NCBI GenBank assembly: GCA_021397835.1
Contig: JAJFZO010000344.1
Coordinates: 7,998,001 to 8,062,000 of the forward strand
DNA: 64,000 nt
Source: Moringa oleifera
Taxonomy: Eukaryota; Streptophyta; Magnoliopsida; Brassicales; Moringaceae
Direction: 5' to 3'
Shown here: positions 24,281 through 37,794 of the stretch, piece by piece
How positions within the stretch are numbered: the first letter of the stretch is position 1
Layout of the letters: each line of letters starts with the position of its first letter
Position numbers and translations under genes: made by a program
Notes under the pieces: generated by a model
Databases searched by the model: none
What the model saw: only the letters and a program-made list of their open reading frames with translations
What the model was told of the DNA's origin: nothing

Positions 24281-24734
24281 TCATCTTCTACATCAAATTT
24301 AATATTAATTTGATGTAAAAAAATTTTTAAAATATTTTAACACTATTTTTTTTTTATTTTGAACTCATTTATATCAAATTAGTATTATAATATTATTTTA
24401 ATAATATAAATAATTATTATCAATAAAAATATTTATAAATATTAATTTATTTAAAATAATAAAATAATTAATATAATTTAAATTTTTAAATTAAATTAAA
24501 TAAAATAATATATTAAATATTAGTTTTATTTTAAGATCTTAATGAAATATTTTTATTGATTTAATTTTTTTAATAATTTCACATATTTATTAAGTTATTG
24601 ATTAAAAATATCTTTAATTTAAAAATTTTAATAAATTAATTATAAAAAAATAAAAATATATCAATTTGATATAATTACAGTGCTGCACCAAATTTGATGC
24701 AGTAGAAACTAATTTACCATCTCATTGAAGATGA
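24281..24734. mobile_element. AT-rich MITE-like element, copy 2
   Basis: About 454 bases ending in an 8-base inverted repeat (TCATCTTC at 24,281, GAAGATGA ending at 24,734). Further in, CTACATCAAATTT on the left pairs with the inverted CTACTGCATCAAATTT near the right end, after an extra stretch of about 20 bases. No coding capacity. I could not see a clean target-site duplication. Confidence 0.5.
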
Positions 24735-26815
24735 TTTGATCAATTTTCAACCACATTTTGCTGTTTTAGTGTCTTCCTTAGAGATGGCCTTACGAAACCC
24801 AACCTTCCTACTCCACTTGAATAACCAAATTATCATAATTATTATCGTTAATTGTTAATTAATTAAAACTGACAAAATTAGGACAAACTATTGTTATTAA
24901 AATGATTGAAATTAATGAATTATTTTCTTAATTTAATCACTAAAAATTTGACAAGAATTTATGTTTTAACATTAATTAATATATAATTAGATAATATATA
25001 AAAAATATTGGCTATTTACATTTTATCCAAATATTTAAAAGCTACAAAAAGATTTGACAATACAAACTGATGTTAAAGCATATAATTTTTGTGACATGAT
25101 GTGGATTAAAATAAGAAAATAAAATTATATTTTGTTTATATAAAATTAGATGAATGAGAAAAGTAAAAGAATTTTTTTTTGAAATGTCAAATATTTGTTT
25201 GTTCAATTGTGTTCTTAATATTTAATTTTGATTCAATTTAGATATTAATTTGATTAATTTAAAAAAATAATGATACTTTTTATTATTAAAATACTTAAAC
25301 GGATGATTCAAATAATTTTTACACTTCATTTTGAAATTATTTTTTAAATTTAAATTAATAATTTTCAACTCCTGATATATTTTTGTGTGAGTATTTCAAA
25401 ATTTTGGTATTATACACTTAAAAAAAATCTAAAATTTTTGTGACAATAGTTTCAATATTTTTTAAAATTTATAAAAAAATTGAAACCAAAATTTGGTGTA
25501 TAATATCTCTCCAAATTTAAATATCTCAACTTTTAAAATAATGTATAATTAAAATATTTTAGTAAAACTGAATGATTAAAAATTAAATAGTTTTTAAGAA
25601 AATATTTACTGTAAATATTTTTATAATTATTAAAAACATCAGTGATGATCATGAAAAGCATGTGATTTGGGCAGCCTATAACAACTTGAATTAGTTAGAG
25701 CCACTAAAAAGGCAGCTAAAAGCACATGGTAGGCCGACTGAGTGTTTAATCCCAATTAATTAATTAATTAATTAAAAAAATGAACACATAGATTAGGGGT
25801 GGCACCACTCTGTCATAGTTCACACAATCAATGTGACCAATTCACAAAATAAATGCACCCTAACTGAGCCACCTTACTCTATTTATTCTTTGTACGCACC
25901 AAACATCTTACTTTTATAGGCAGCAATAGTACCTACATTAATTTCACCTTTCAAAAATTATAACTTTGTCATAAATTTTTTATATAAAAATTTAAATATA
26001 TTTTTTATATTTTATAATAATCATATAAAATATAAAAGTATATAAATTATTATTTAAAAATTTTAACATAATTTAAATTAATAAAAACATAATCAGGAAA
26101 TCTCTAGCTCATCTTCACTGCCTGCCCCGTCTGCCTCATCCCACGTGGGATTTTAACTGACTGGTTTTCACTCGTTACTGTTGTACTTTATCGTCTTTTA
26201 CTCTTTTTATGAGAATAATTTATCTTTGAAAATTACGATTATTTTTCAATTAATTTGTAAATATATTGAGAAAAGGGTGGGAGGTGGGGTAAGAATGATT
26301 GTGGCAATTATCTTAATTTAGATAATTAAGTGATAATGGTTTAGGCAATCATGCCCGATTAATGGAAGTTGGAGGAGGGGTAAATTGGGGAGGGGCCCAC
26401 TGTAAGAACAATAAAAAAAATTAGTGGGAGGAATTTTTAGAGATGGAATGCCGAAAGTGCCCTGGGGAGAAGCCAAAAGAGCATCCTAACCTCCAGCCAC
26501 CATTTGTCTAAAGCTCATACCCCCTTGCAGTGCACGTGCCCAGTTATAAAATGCCACGTCATGTTGATGATGATGATGGTATATCTAACGCTTCCATGTT
26601 ATCATTTTTTTAGTTCCAGATCTGATGGTGCAGAGCCCATAGAGTTATCAAAACTGACAGTCTTTTTCTTTTTCTTTTCTTTACTCGGAGAAAGAAGGGA
26701 AACACTTCTCTCTGCGCATATACAGAGGCAGAAGTCCCTAGAAAGATAGAGAGAGAAAGAGGGAGAGGAGGTTTGAAGGTTATCTCGACGCTGTTGTAGA
26801 GACTCGCTGAAACCA

Positions 26816-28625
26816 ATGGGAGAGGTCCAAAAAAGCTTTAATCTCCGTCATTACTCACCCCTCTTTCCGTTTCTGAAGCGTTAGCTTTTCTGGGTACTGA
26901 TTTTCAGCTTTTGTTTACGTTTTTTGTTTTTCTTTGTGCTGTTTGGTTCAGGAAGAGAAGAACCCGACAGAGGAAAAGAAAATGGAGGAGAAAAAACCAG
27001 AGGAGGGGAAGAAATCAGAGGAAGAGAAAAAGGAAAGCAAGGAGGAAGAGAAGAATCCCGAAAAAGCAGCCGAAGAACAGAAAGAAGAGAAGAAAGGTGA
27101 AGAATCTAAAGACGCATCGAAGGAATCGAAAGAGGAGACCCCTCCTCCTCCGCCTCCACCGCAGGAGATAATCCTCAAAGTTTACATGCATTGCGAGGGA
27201 TGCGCCCGCAAGGTCCGCCGGTGCCTCAAAGGCTTTGCAGGTATACACGATTACTGAAAAAATTGTTCTTCACTGTCTCTGATTGCTTTTTGTTTAAAAC
27301 CTACAGCAATGGTGATTTGTTGGGTTTATTGTTCGATAACAGGGGTGGAAGATGTGATGACGGATTGCCGGAGCCATAAGGTGGTGGTGAAGGGAGAAAA
27401 AGCGGATCCATTGAAGGTTTTGGAGAGGGTTCAGAGGAAGAGTCACCGGCAGGTGGAGCTCCTGTCTCCGATCCCGAAACCTCCTGCAGAGGAGGAGAAG
27501 AAAGAGGAGCCAGAGAAGCCTAAACCTGAGGAGAAGAAAGAGGAGGTCCTTTCTCTTTCTTTCTCGATTCCGTTTTTCTTCAAGCAAATTAATCCAATCC
27601 TTTTGGGTTTTGTTGATTGATGATTAATTTGTGGGATTTATTTGGGTCTTTTTGGTTGATGATTGTGTTCAGCCTGTGGTGGTCACTGTGGTCCTAAAGG
27701 TCCACATGCATTGCGAAGCTTGTGCAATGGAGATCAAGAAACGGATTCAGAGAATGAAAGGCATGTCCTTATTCTTCATTCATGCTTTTTTCTCTTCTCT
27801 TTCTCTGTACTTCAGATTCATGGGATTCCACATCTCTGCTCTTTTGGTCTTTATTTAGGTGTAATATTCCATAGCTCCATGGTGGGCAAACATAGAATAA
27901 AAATTTAATGTCTTTTTAAAGCTTTCTGAGTCTCTTAAAAAAGAGTTTATTCTCTCACCACCCCTTCTAAAACAATCAATTCTTTTTTCTGTACTTCAAT
28001 TATTCAATTCCATTCAATTTTACAAATTCAAAGTCAAATATCAAAATCTCACCAACGCTTTCTGGAAGATGCTTTGAAATTTCATTTGGACCATTTCAAT
28101 GGGTTTGCTTTCAAGAATGCATTCTTTTTTTATTTGTTTGTTCAAAATTTTGGAATTTTAGGGGTGGAATCGGTGGAACCGGAGCTTAAGAGCTCACAGG
28201 TGACAGTGAAGGGAGTGTTTGATCCTCCAAAATTGGTAGAGTACGTGTACAAGAGGACCGGCAAGCACGCAGTGATAGTCAAGCAGGATCCTCCGCCGGC
28301 AGAGAAGAAGGAAGAAGAGAAAGGCAAGGAGTCGAAGGAAGAGAACAAAGGTGGCGAAGGTGATGAGAAAGAGAAGAAAGAAGGTGGTGATGGCGGCGGA
28401 GGCGGCGGCGGCCAAGAAGAGAACAAAGAAAAGAAAGAAGGTGGCGGTGACAGCGGCGAAGCGAAACCGGCAGATGCGGCGGCAGCCAACCTAGAAGAGA
28501 CCAAAGTGGTGGAGTTGAAGAGGAACGAGTTCTATTACTACCCACCAAGGTATGGTATGGAAATGTATGCATACCCACCGCAGATCTTCAGTGATGAGAA
28601 CCCTAATGCCTGTTCTGTGATGTAA
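26816..28625 (+). CDS. Heavy-metal-associated isoprenylated plant protein (HIPP5/6/7-like), complete
   Basis: HIPPs are farnesylated metallochaperone-like proteins involved in metal handling and stress. Five coding exons: 26816-26824, 26952-27240, 27343-27545, 27673-27760, 28162-28625, total 1053 nt and 350 residues. The first coding exon encodes only MGE. A long Lys/Glu-rich stretch precedes a proline run and HMA domain 1 with MHCEGC (Cys84, Cys87). HMA domain 2 has MHCEAC (Cys181, Cys184). A second K/E/G-rich linker follows, then YYPPRYGMEMYAYPPQIFSDENP and the C-terminal CaaX box CSVM. Both HMA domains are interrupted by introns at the equivalent Gly codon. The intron inside HMA2 must use a GC donor (AAAG|GCATGT at 27,761); the next GT would leave the HMA frame. 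No lesions. Confidence 0.93.
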
Positions 28626-31600
28626 AAACGTGTGGAAGACAAGGGCATTGTTGGAAATGGATAAAGAATAGTGGGAGTTGGATCTCCCTGTCCTGCTCTG
28701 CATGTGCTCTGTACTGTGTAGTTCTTGCCATAAAGTATAATCTACAGATAAGCTGTAGAATTTTGAGACTTTTGTACTTTTCATAAGTTTTTCTATATAT
28801 TATATAAATAAATAACAACATAATATAAAGTATATAAATCCCATTTGCAATTTCAAAACCTTGTAAGCTCTGTTTCCTTCCTGGAGCCCCCCTAGGCCCA
28901 CTATTTCCTTTTCTTTTTCTTTTTCTCGAGAAAAAAGAATCCGTTTTCTTGTTAAGAGGTAGCATGAACCCTAAATTTCTAAGTTTTAGGAAGTATTACA
29001 CATTGGCTTTGAAGTCTGCCATGGGAACACTTAATTTCCAAGGATTATTGAAGGGTTTTTCTGGGTCCTTCTTGAATAGGATTGTTTTTCAGATTTTTCT
29101 ACTTGGATATCTCAATCACAAAAAAAAAAAAATTGTATTTTGTATTGCATTATATTTAATAAAAGTTCAATTTTCCCATGTTGAAGATGGGGTATTCTTC
29201 AAAAGAAAGGATAAGATTTTGGATCGAGATTGAAGGACAAAGTGATAGGGAAAATTTGTCAAATTGGTGAGGAAAAGTGACACTTTTTGATCGAGATAAT
29301 GCATTATTAAGATATGGTCGGTTTGTTTTAGAATCTGATTATAGTTAATAAATGGACTAATGTTAGTTGTAATGTGATGCATCAATATGCCATTTTTAAT
29401 CATATCAAAGCAATTAATTACGCAATTGATGCTTCTGAAATTGGCAATCCATGGATTTTCTGGGAAAGCCCAACTCTAGAAAATCACACCTTCCTGGAAT
29501 TTTCCATCTGAAATTGAATTCGTAAAATACCCTTCTTTTATACTTTTGATATCTACGTAGAAGTGAGTTTTGATTTTCCCAGAAAAAGAAAGCAGAAAAA
29601 GAGAAGCCGGAGACACTAAAATTCAGGATCCAATATTGGATCAGGCAATGAGTGTGAAATCTCCACAAGCTTTTGCAGCCTCGTGGGTCATGCTTGGATT
29701 CCTTTGTTTCTTTTTTATGTTTGGGCTCATCTTAAATCTATATCAAAATGATATTTTATCAAGGTAATCAGATGTCGGTCCATAACCTTTTTGTCAATAT
29801 AACACCAATAATTTTTTTTGAAAAAACATAATTCAACAATAATTACCTAATATTAAATTAAAAAATCATCATAATCATCATCGTCCAATTAATCAATGAT
29901 AAAGATCCTGATTTGGGTCTGTGTTGAATTTTTTTTAATAAAATTAAAAATGATAATATATATTTAAAAAAAACTCGGATGAACCCATAATCTCAATCAA
30001 ATGGTTACATGTGGATATGATATGGGGAGAGAAAATGGGCTATGTTTGGCAATGATGATTTGATGCACAAAAGGAGTCCCTTTTTTTCAGAATTTCTTTT
30101 TTGGTAAATAGACAAAAAGCATTGACAAGTAATAATAATTCATAGAAGAGGAAAAGAAAGCAAGTCAGGAGATAGACCCATATTGACTTCAAATCAAACC
30201 ATTGCAGAGAAGAGATTCTTGTTCCAACTACCAAATTAATACGGCTGAATGAGCAAAGCACATGCACGGGGCTTTGCTGCTCGTATCTTTTGTTGTCGTC
30301 GATAGTTGTGCCTACAATCTTATATATACAGACACTTGAAAATCATGATAGCCTTTCTCTCACTGTTTTGCCTGCATCAGATTCCATCGATCACATGCTC
30401 CAGCTACACACTCCTTGTTTTTGCTTCTGTTTTCGTTGCTTTCTTCCAGACAAAAAAAACCCAATTTTATTAAATTATCACGTATTACAGTGCCCTTCCC
30501 AGTTTAGATTTACGAAGGAGGAGATGATTAATTGAAGGGCGAGGGAGGGGCTGGTGGGATGGAATACAAACAGGAAATGTGTGGCTTCACTGTTTAGTCA
30601 CGATGATAAAATCAGACGTGTAATTTTCTTCACAATGATAGGAACTTGTGTTTCTGGCAAAGAGAACAGTGGTCCATTTCTTTTTTTTTTTTTTTTGGGG
30701 GCTTACGAAAACAAGAAGATAAAAGATCCATGCATGTAAGCATGGGTGCATTTTCTCGTCGTTTTCCTCATCTTTTCTATTCCTTTTCCTTATTTGGTTA
30801 CCTGGCTGCTCCTCTCCCCTTTTAATCTCTCTTTCTCTGCCCCATGCATGCATCTCCCATTGACTTTACAAATTGTTTTCGTTCCTCTTTACTTTTTTGA
30901 AAATGTATTTATAAAATTAATTTAATTTTATCTAAACTTTATTGAATTTCTTAAAATATAATAATATGTACAATGTGTTGAAGGCATAAACAGTACAACC
31001 TTAACAGCTGCAACATACAATGTCTTATTATATTAAACACAGCCAAGGTTCTATTTCCTTTTGCTGTCTGATTAAACAATATCTCCCACCAAACACAATA
31101 ATTTAATAATTATTTTTATTAAATTATTATACTTTTATTCTTTTAAAAAATTAAATATTATTTAAATCAATAATTTTTATTTTTTAAATCCAAAAAAGTA
31201 AGTAAAGAAAAGGTCAAAAAAAAAAACACCTAATTAAATAGTACTGCTTAGGTGCTACCGTTTTTACCGGTTTACCACCTACCCTTGTGGGCCACAATGA
31301 AATGACTTCATTAATTCGCTCGCTGCATCTGCCTATCTACATTCTACGGCAGCTCAGGCTCTGAGGCTGACGTGGTAATTCACTCACCTGACAGTAGCAG
31401 TCAGCTTTGGCCTCCATTTCTTTTATTTATTTATTTTTGTTTTTAGAGGAGTAAGTGACCTGAGGGAGTATATAATAAATGATATTATATTTTATTATTT
31501 ATTTTTGTTTCTGACTAAAGGGATGATGGTAATGATGTGATTGCTACCACTTTTAACAAAACGCCGCAAAGATTTAAGATTCCCTTCGGTTACATCCTTT

Positions 31601-34600
31601 CTTTTCAATGCGCGTGACCGTCACGTGCCTCCTCTAGGGTGGTTTGTCTTACTGTGTGGTGCGATGGTCCAAATAGCCACCGTGTCATACACATACATAG
31701 ACACATACATACAAGAAGTAGATTGTCATTTTCTTCCTTCTCCGGCAGTTCCCATCTTTGCAATGGATATAGAATTTCAAGTTTTTAAAAATTAACCTAT
31801 TAAACATAATATAAATAAAAGTATTATTAAAAATAATCGTATAATGCATATTACGATCATGGCAAACATATACATATATCAATTTTAAATTATATATATT
31901 AATTTAAATTTTAATATATTGATTAAATCAATGCACATTTAATTTAAGATGAATAAAAAATCATACAATTTTGGATAATCTTTGTTCATTGCTTAATTTT
32001 TAAATAAATTCTCTAAAATAGTGTAAAATTTGAAAAAAATATTTTAATATTTAAAAATTATAAAATTGTTTATACCGATTTATTTAGTATTTTTAACTCT
32101 GTAAAAAATATTTCAAATCAAATTTAATTTTTTAGAAAAATAATTTTAATGTATTTTTTAAATAATAACAAAAAGTACAAATTGAATAATTTGTAGCCCA
32201 ATCCTCATGTAAAATCATAATTTGAATAACCTTTTAAAAAGTTAATTGTGCTATTAAAATTAAATTAAATTAAAATATTAATATAAAAATTATTTAATTG
32301 GTATTGTAAATTTTTAAAATAGAAAATTACTTTAAAATGTTGAAACTTTTGTGTTAAAAAAAAAAAAAGAGAGGAAAATAAGCTATGGAGTGGCATGGTA
32401 GGAAAGCCGTGCCGACTTTGAAAGCCACAATGACACGTCATATGGGCCCAGTCCTTTTTGTCAGATTGCATAATGGACACAAATGAAATGATAAGACTAG
32501 AACCCCTCAAAATTTCACGCTCTCCAAATGTGCGTGAGCATCACCGTAAGGGTAGTACTGGAAATTAAAAGATTTTGCTGGCGCGCAAGGGCCCGAGCCC
32601 ACGTGAGCCTTCCGCTCACTTTATTATTTTCGCACTTCTCGACTTTTGTCTATCTTTCACAAACTTCTACTCTCTGCACGGCCGTATATTTCCAATTAAT
32701 TAATTTTTTTAAATTTATTTTAACCAAAAAAAATTATAAAGCCTTACGTTAATTAATACAGTGCAACCATCTGGGGCACAGAATCCAAAAAAGCTCTTCA
32801 ATTGACCACGTAATGTAAATAATAGTTTTGTATTCTACATGCATACACGTAGGACAGCCATGGATCTCCACGTGGCAGTATACTTTTTTACATTAAGACC
32901 TAAGTAATAAATAATTTAATATATAAGAATAAATTCTGGTTAAATTAGGGCTGATGGACCTGTGGGCACGGTTTTGGAGGGTAAGGCCTTTAGGGGCTTT
33001 CTCTGGATGTCAGTATCTTTTTTCACAAAAATGATAAGAGTGGACAGTGACCAAAGTTGAGGTTGTGGGCATCACGTGGTGACACTAATTGCCTTGTTTG
33101 TCTTTGTCTACTCAGCCAGCCCACTATCACGGACCCAGGCAACATGCATACATGCGGAATTACGAACGGTCTTTCACTTGTCTGAAGGGGTTTTGTCTTC
33201 GAGACTGACTGGTAATCTGGTTAGTGGGTGTACATGAATCAGCTGTGAGACTGGTAAAGTAATCGATATATACGAATCTGTCCTTGGGTATCGAGGCTGA
33301 TCAAGTTTCGGACGCTATTGCCTATCGGGTTTTTCTTATAATTAATCTTTGGAGTTTTAAGGAAAACTGAACATAAAGACAGTAAGACCTAGTGTTTCTT
33401 GTACAGCCTGGTTTGGCTTTGGTGTTATTTAAAGACGAACTTGAGTGAATAAGACAGTAAAACCTAGTGTTTCTTCCTACAGCAGGCATTGTTTGTCTCT
33501 AAGAGCTCAAACACAAAATTGGATGACTAAGTAAATTAAATGAACCTTGTAGTTCTCGTAGTTCCGGTGTCTAAAAGAAAGTGATATTAAAGGTACGTGT
33601 TCCACTACGATATGTATTGGTAGTTGGGACAAGTACTCTAATGTGCAAGGATATGGAGAATAGTGTTATTAGTATTCCAACAGGTTAATCAAATAGTAAT
33701 CCCTTAATGAATTACTTTCGCCCATTCTGAGGCTAAACTGAGAAACTAATGTCTCCCCCCCAAGTCTTTCCACCTTTTCCTTTTCGGAAAAGAGGACACA
33801 AGATGTAAATCAAAGAAGAGCCTTGAAAGGTTTTGGTACGTAAAGTATAGTTTAATTATTATATGATTAATAATATTGTAAACAGACTTAGCATTATATG
33901 AGGGGAATAAGAGCTGATACCCATTATTAGGCTGCAACTCCCAATCATTTCAGTTCACATGTCTTCTTAATATATGGTTGAATAATGGGAGCACCGGCGA
34001 AGGTTTTAGGTCATGAGATGGTATGTAATATATAATATTTCCTTCATTATTTTAGTCGATGGCTTTCAAAATCCTCTCAATTTTATATTGGTGTACAAGA
34101 AATGTGGCAATTTTGATGCTCAAATGAAGGGATATGGTCATTGATATGCCTGGCTAAAAGATGATAGGTTTTGGCTTCCTAAAGTATGACCAAGAAGACA
34201 CAAAACAATGGTTCAACATGCTTCCATCTCGTCCTGTAGCCTAATAGTGGCAGTTCTACGTGTCTCTTTTGATCAATGTGGGACTAGTTAGTTTTGCTTT
34301 TAGCTCATTATTGAAGATGATGAAATGGCCGGTTTCTTCTCCAACGAGAACCTCTCATAGTGGGAGGTCACTTATTCGTCATAAAGGTAAGGGTGCTGAC
34401 ATTTAGCCAAGCAAATTTATGGGCAACTTGGGTTCGAGCTTTAATCTGCTTTTAGTCCAATCCTAATTATTTTTTTTATTAAATTGTCCAGTATCAGCGT
34501 GTCTCTTAAATTAAATCAAAGAAGCTTGTAAGCTATAGTTCCAATGAACTCATAATCAACATGTATATTGCACCAAAATGTGCTTATCTTGAGGAATATA

Positions 34601-34718
34601 ACTCACCCAAGTAGTATATATACAACAAACAAATAGTGAAGAAACATAGAAAAGAGAGAAAAGGAAAACAAAAAAGGGAAAGAAAAGAATAATGGGTGAT
34701 TAATGTTTTGAGATTAAA
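28626..34718. other. Gene-free region, ~6 kb
   Basis: Begins with the HIPP 3' UTR and ends downstream of the FATB-like gene. Several open frames of 60-90 codons occur on both strands, but none shows a family motif, compositional signature or splice-linked extension, so I call none. The sequence is AT-rich with homopolymer runs. I saw no tRNA or known miRNA sequence, though a scan by eye is weak. Confidence 0.4.
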
Positions 34719-36378
34719 TCACTTATTTTGCTTTTGTTTGGATCTCCACTCTGATCTTGCTCTTACTATCTCTGCATTATCAGCTTGCATGCGGAGCAGG
34801 TGTGTGTATTCCAAGTCTGCTTTGCGATTGCTGGAGTTGTTGTTGGAACCTTTAGTCACCCTCTCTGTCGAACTCGTCATGGACTCCAGCAAATTCGACA
34901 GGAGACATTCACGTCTGTACTCCAGGGTCATGCTTGTGAGATTGTAGTCCTCCAACACCTGAATTGGTACACTCTGCACGTACGTTTTGCTTTGTTTTAG
35001 TGCATCTGCTGCATTATTCTTAACTAGACCAAGTTCTTAAGCCATGTTCATGGTGGGTTATGAGTAAAGTACCTCCAAGATCCATCCAATGTACTTGACA
35101 TTGTTTACGTGCTGGTTAGCATCCATGTCGTTCCATCTTGGCTGCGATTGAATCAGGCAAGTAACTTATTGACAATGTTCTTCAGTGAAATGATCAATTA
35201 TGTTAAAGCTGTGATATATACTTACAGCTAAACCTGAGCGGATTATCTCTGCAGTTTCATCTGTAAGCTTGTTGATTTTTTCGTTGTCATTCTTCTCTTT
35301 GGCAATTGCTATCCTGTTTAGATAAAATGGTAGCACCTCCTGCTTCACTTGTTCTGGTATCTTGGATAGTTTTCTGGTTTCTCTGTTCATGATCACCCAA
35401 GTGCTGCATGGAAAAAAAAAAAAAAAAACTAGGAGTTAAACCTTAATTAGAGGAGAAATCTTTTATTAACCAGACAGGGTACTTTCTTTTACTGCACCTT
35501 GTGGCTCTTGTTATGATCTCTTGGGTATAATAGTCTCGAATTATCCAGTCCCTGCGCATCCCATTTTTTCCTTTTGCATCAACCCATGTGTCGATCTCAA
35601 CAACGTCTCCCCTGTTACATTTTCAATCATTCACGATTCTTCATCAGCAAAAATGAAAGTTACCACCAGTGTTTTATTCATTGTAAGCTCGTAAGATTTG
35701 CAGATTGCTTGAGGGAAGTGAGAGGAATCATACCAGCGGCTGTATCTTTCTACTTGAATATGGATGCGAGTGACAACCCAAATGAGCTTTCTCAGGCTCA
35801 TCTCACGGGTAGCACCGAAGCCATTTCCAGCCAGGCCTGAGCCTGTTACATGATTCAGAGCGGTCTCCTGCACCCATACAAGATTCAAATTACTGTCAAC
35901 GATTCATGATGAATATTAACCAATTGAAAATGATTACAATTAATGTAAACCAAGCATTTACCTGGAGAAGATTCATGAGCGTTTCCATGGTGGCAGTTTT
36001 GTCTGGTCCGATTTCATAAGACCTGATAACGAAGGTCTGCCTGTACACAAACCTGTCCTCCACAAACCTTCCAAGCATGCAGGAAAGAAGTGGAGAATCA
36101 GGACTGGTTTCTTGCACCAGCAACTCACTATTTTTTTTGCTGATCAATGTTGAAGCGTGAGCCGGATCATCCACATAAACTCCATTCACCTTTTTTCCAT
36201 TTATCATGTCAACACTTCCTGGATTGCTACCAGCAGCTCGCATCGAGAGGCTTCTCTTCTGGGTTGTGATGAAGTTGCATGAAGGACGCATACCCACCTT
36301 ACCCATGGTTGCATTGATTTTCTCTTGCTCGTTCAAATCCCCTAAGAAGGATAACCTCACATTACTGGCCGTCGCCAT
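34719..36378 (-). CDS. FATB-type acyl-ACP thioesterase, complete, lacking the usual N-terminal hydrophobic segment
   Basis: Releases fatty acids (typically 16:0) from acyl carrier protein in the plastid stroma. Six exons on the minus strand: 36378-35962, 35867-35734, 35611-35498, 35403-35226, 35141-35073, 34973-34719, total 1167 nt and 388 residues. The first hot-dog domain starts at VYRQTFVIRSYEIGPDKTAT and contains NHVTGSGLAGNGFG, then DTWVDAKGKNGMRRDWIIRD. The second has PRWNDMDANQHVNNVKYIGW with Asn290 and His292, then LEYRREC with Cys327; these are the classic catalytic-site residues. Plant FATB normally has LPDWSMLLAA-type hydrophobic sequence before the first domain. Here LLSCMLGRFVEDRFVYRQ follows a polar N-terminus directly. 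It is divergently paired with the HVA22-like gene. Confidence 0.92.
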
Positions 36379-37408
36379 TGATGTTGTTGCTAAGAGCTTG
36401 TTGGTTTAACTTTGCCACTTTTAAGTAAAGGGAAAACTAATTGATGATCCTGTCTTCTAGCTTATTTCTGGTGGTTGAATACAGAAGAATTAAACATTTT
36501 TCAATACTCAGTTTGGTGAACTACTTGTTTACAAAATGGCAAGACAAAAGATACAAGAAAGGATAAATTCTCTCTATTAAAAGGCTTGTATGGTGAAAAA
36601 AGGGTTACTCCATGTAGAGATGAGATTTGCAGCTCAACCACTTCTAATGGGTGGGGGAGAAATAGCAGAGTTCTCCATCGTTGGCTTGCACGGAAAATGT
36701 TGAGGAATTTGAATTGTATTACTAATTCCGATATCAATTTATAGAAAGATAATCTAATTTGACTCTCAACAAGCACCAATTTATCACATACCCTTTGACC
36801 TTCCAATTTTGGTTTTAATAGATAAATTAGTCCTGATTTTCAAAGAAGTAATGCTAGTCCAAATGATTTGGGTTGGATAGGCCCAACTTGTGATTAGGTT
36901 GGGCTCTGATTTACACTGTCCTAAGGTGCTAGATTGAGTGGGCTGGGACCAGTTTGAGCTTTCTTGCAATAAATGGGTTGGATCGGAGACTGAAATTGGC
37001 ATATTTATGTTGAGCTTTTTGGACACTAATTTTGTATGATTAACACTTGTAGTAGCTATTACGTCCATAATCAGTTGAAGATAACCATCTTCACAACTTT
37101 TAACCTAATCACATAAAAAGGGAGTGGATTGTTTAGTATTAGGGAAGTTAGGCAATCTTTTTGTACCTAATGATGCATAATTTTCAATGTATAAGATGGT
37201 AATCAGTGCAAAATCCAATAACCCACTACCTAAATGACATTGTTAGGTGTTATGCTCATAGTTCATTGTTGCCGCCCTGGTTGCCCAACCGGCCATGTCC
37301 ATTCCCATGTTAAAGATTCTTATCAGCTCCTCATCATCAGAAAGACACGTATTCATATTTGGGGGGTAATGCCATGTGTCACCGACCTTTCAGAAGAAGA
37401 AACATGAA

Positions 37409-37416
37409 CACGTGGC
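37409..37416 (+). promoter_or_regulatory. G-box / ABRE (CACGTGGC)
   Basis: A strong ABA-response-type element 386 bases upstream of the HVA22-like ATG. A second ACGT core (ACACGTATT) lies about 65 bases further upstream. HVA22 genes are known as ABA- and stress-induced, so the site fits the gene. Confidence 0.6.
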
Positions 37417-37601
37417 GTATGCATGGGGAAAAGAACAAAGACATTAGATTTTCATGGGAGATTGATGAGAAGGAAGTATAAAAAAGAGAGATTTGCAGGT
37501 GCTTTAACTCTTCATCGCCACCAACCATGTGGACGGTGCTAAATCTAGTTCCACAAGTTTAAGGCAGAATCTCGTATGAGCTGTCTACCTCGATTCTTCT
37601 G

Positions 37602-37609
37602 TATATAAA
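37602..37609 (+). promoter_or_regulatory. TATA box (TATATAAA)
   Basis: Good TATA match 186 bases upstream of the HVA22-like ATG, between the ABRE and a plausible 5' UTR. Confidence 0.6.
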
Positions 37610-37794
37610 CACCTTTCAACATCACTCCGTCCTCCCAGGACCTTCGTGTTCATAACAGCAGACTGAGTGAATCAACCCTCTTCGTCACTTTACTCATCAA
37701 CCAGCTTTGTCGTTTCTTGTTTCAGTGATTTTTCCTGGTTTTGTCTCTTTCGACAGGATCAAACCCCTACTTAAAGCATAAAGAAAGAGCAAGC

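Larger units (their letters stand above)
19510..26815. other. AT-rich gene-free region and HIPP upstream DNA
   Basis: About 7 kb with no frame that resembles a real protein. It is mostly AT-rich DNA with two related MITE-like stretches (listed separately) and an ATTA/AATT run near 25,754-25,776. The last kilobase before 26,816 is the promoter and 5' UTR of the HIPP gene. Confidence 0.5.
36379..37794. other. Divergent intergenic region (FATB-like / HVA22-like)
   Basis: 1.4 kb shared upstream region of two divergent genes. The left part serves the thioesterase, the right part the HVA22-like gene. No further gene is visible. Confidence 0.5.

Noticed and set aside
26948..27178. Long minus-strand Ser/Phe/Gly-rich frames opposite the HIPP gene (also 28,142-28,578)
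   Set aside because: They are mirror images of the Lys/Glu-rich and Pro-rich HIPP coding exons, with low-complexity composition and no family features.
30554..30853. Overlapping frames on both strands in the 30.5 kb region
   Set aside because: Driven by homopolymer and purine/pyrimidine tracts; no conserved motif.
34696..34947. Plus-strand frame opposite the last FATB exon
   Set aside because: Antisense to LEYRREC and the rest of a well-supported exon; no independent evidence.
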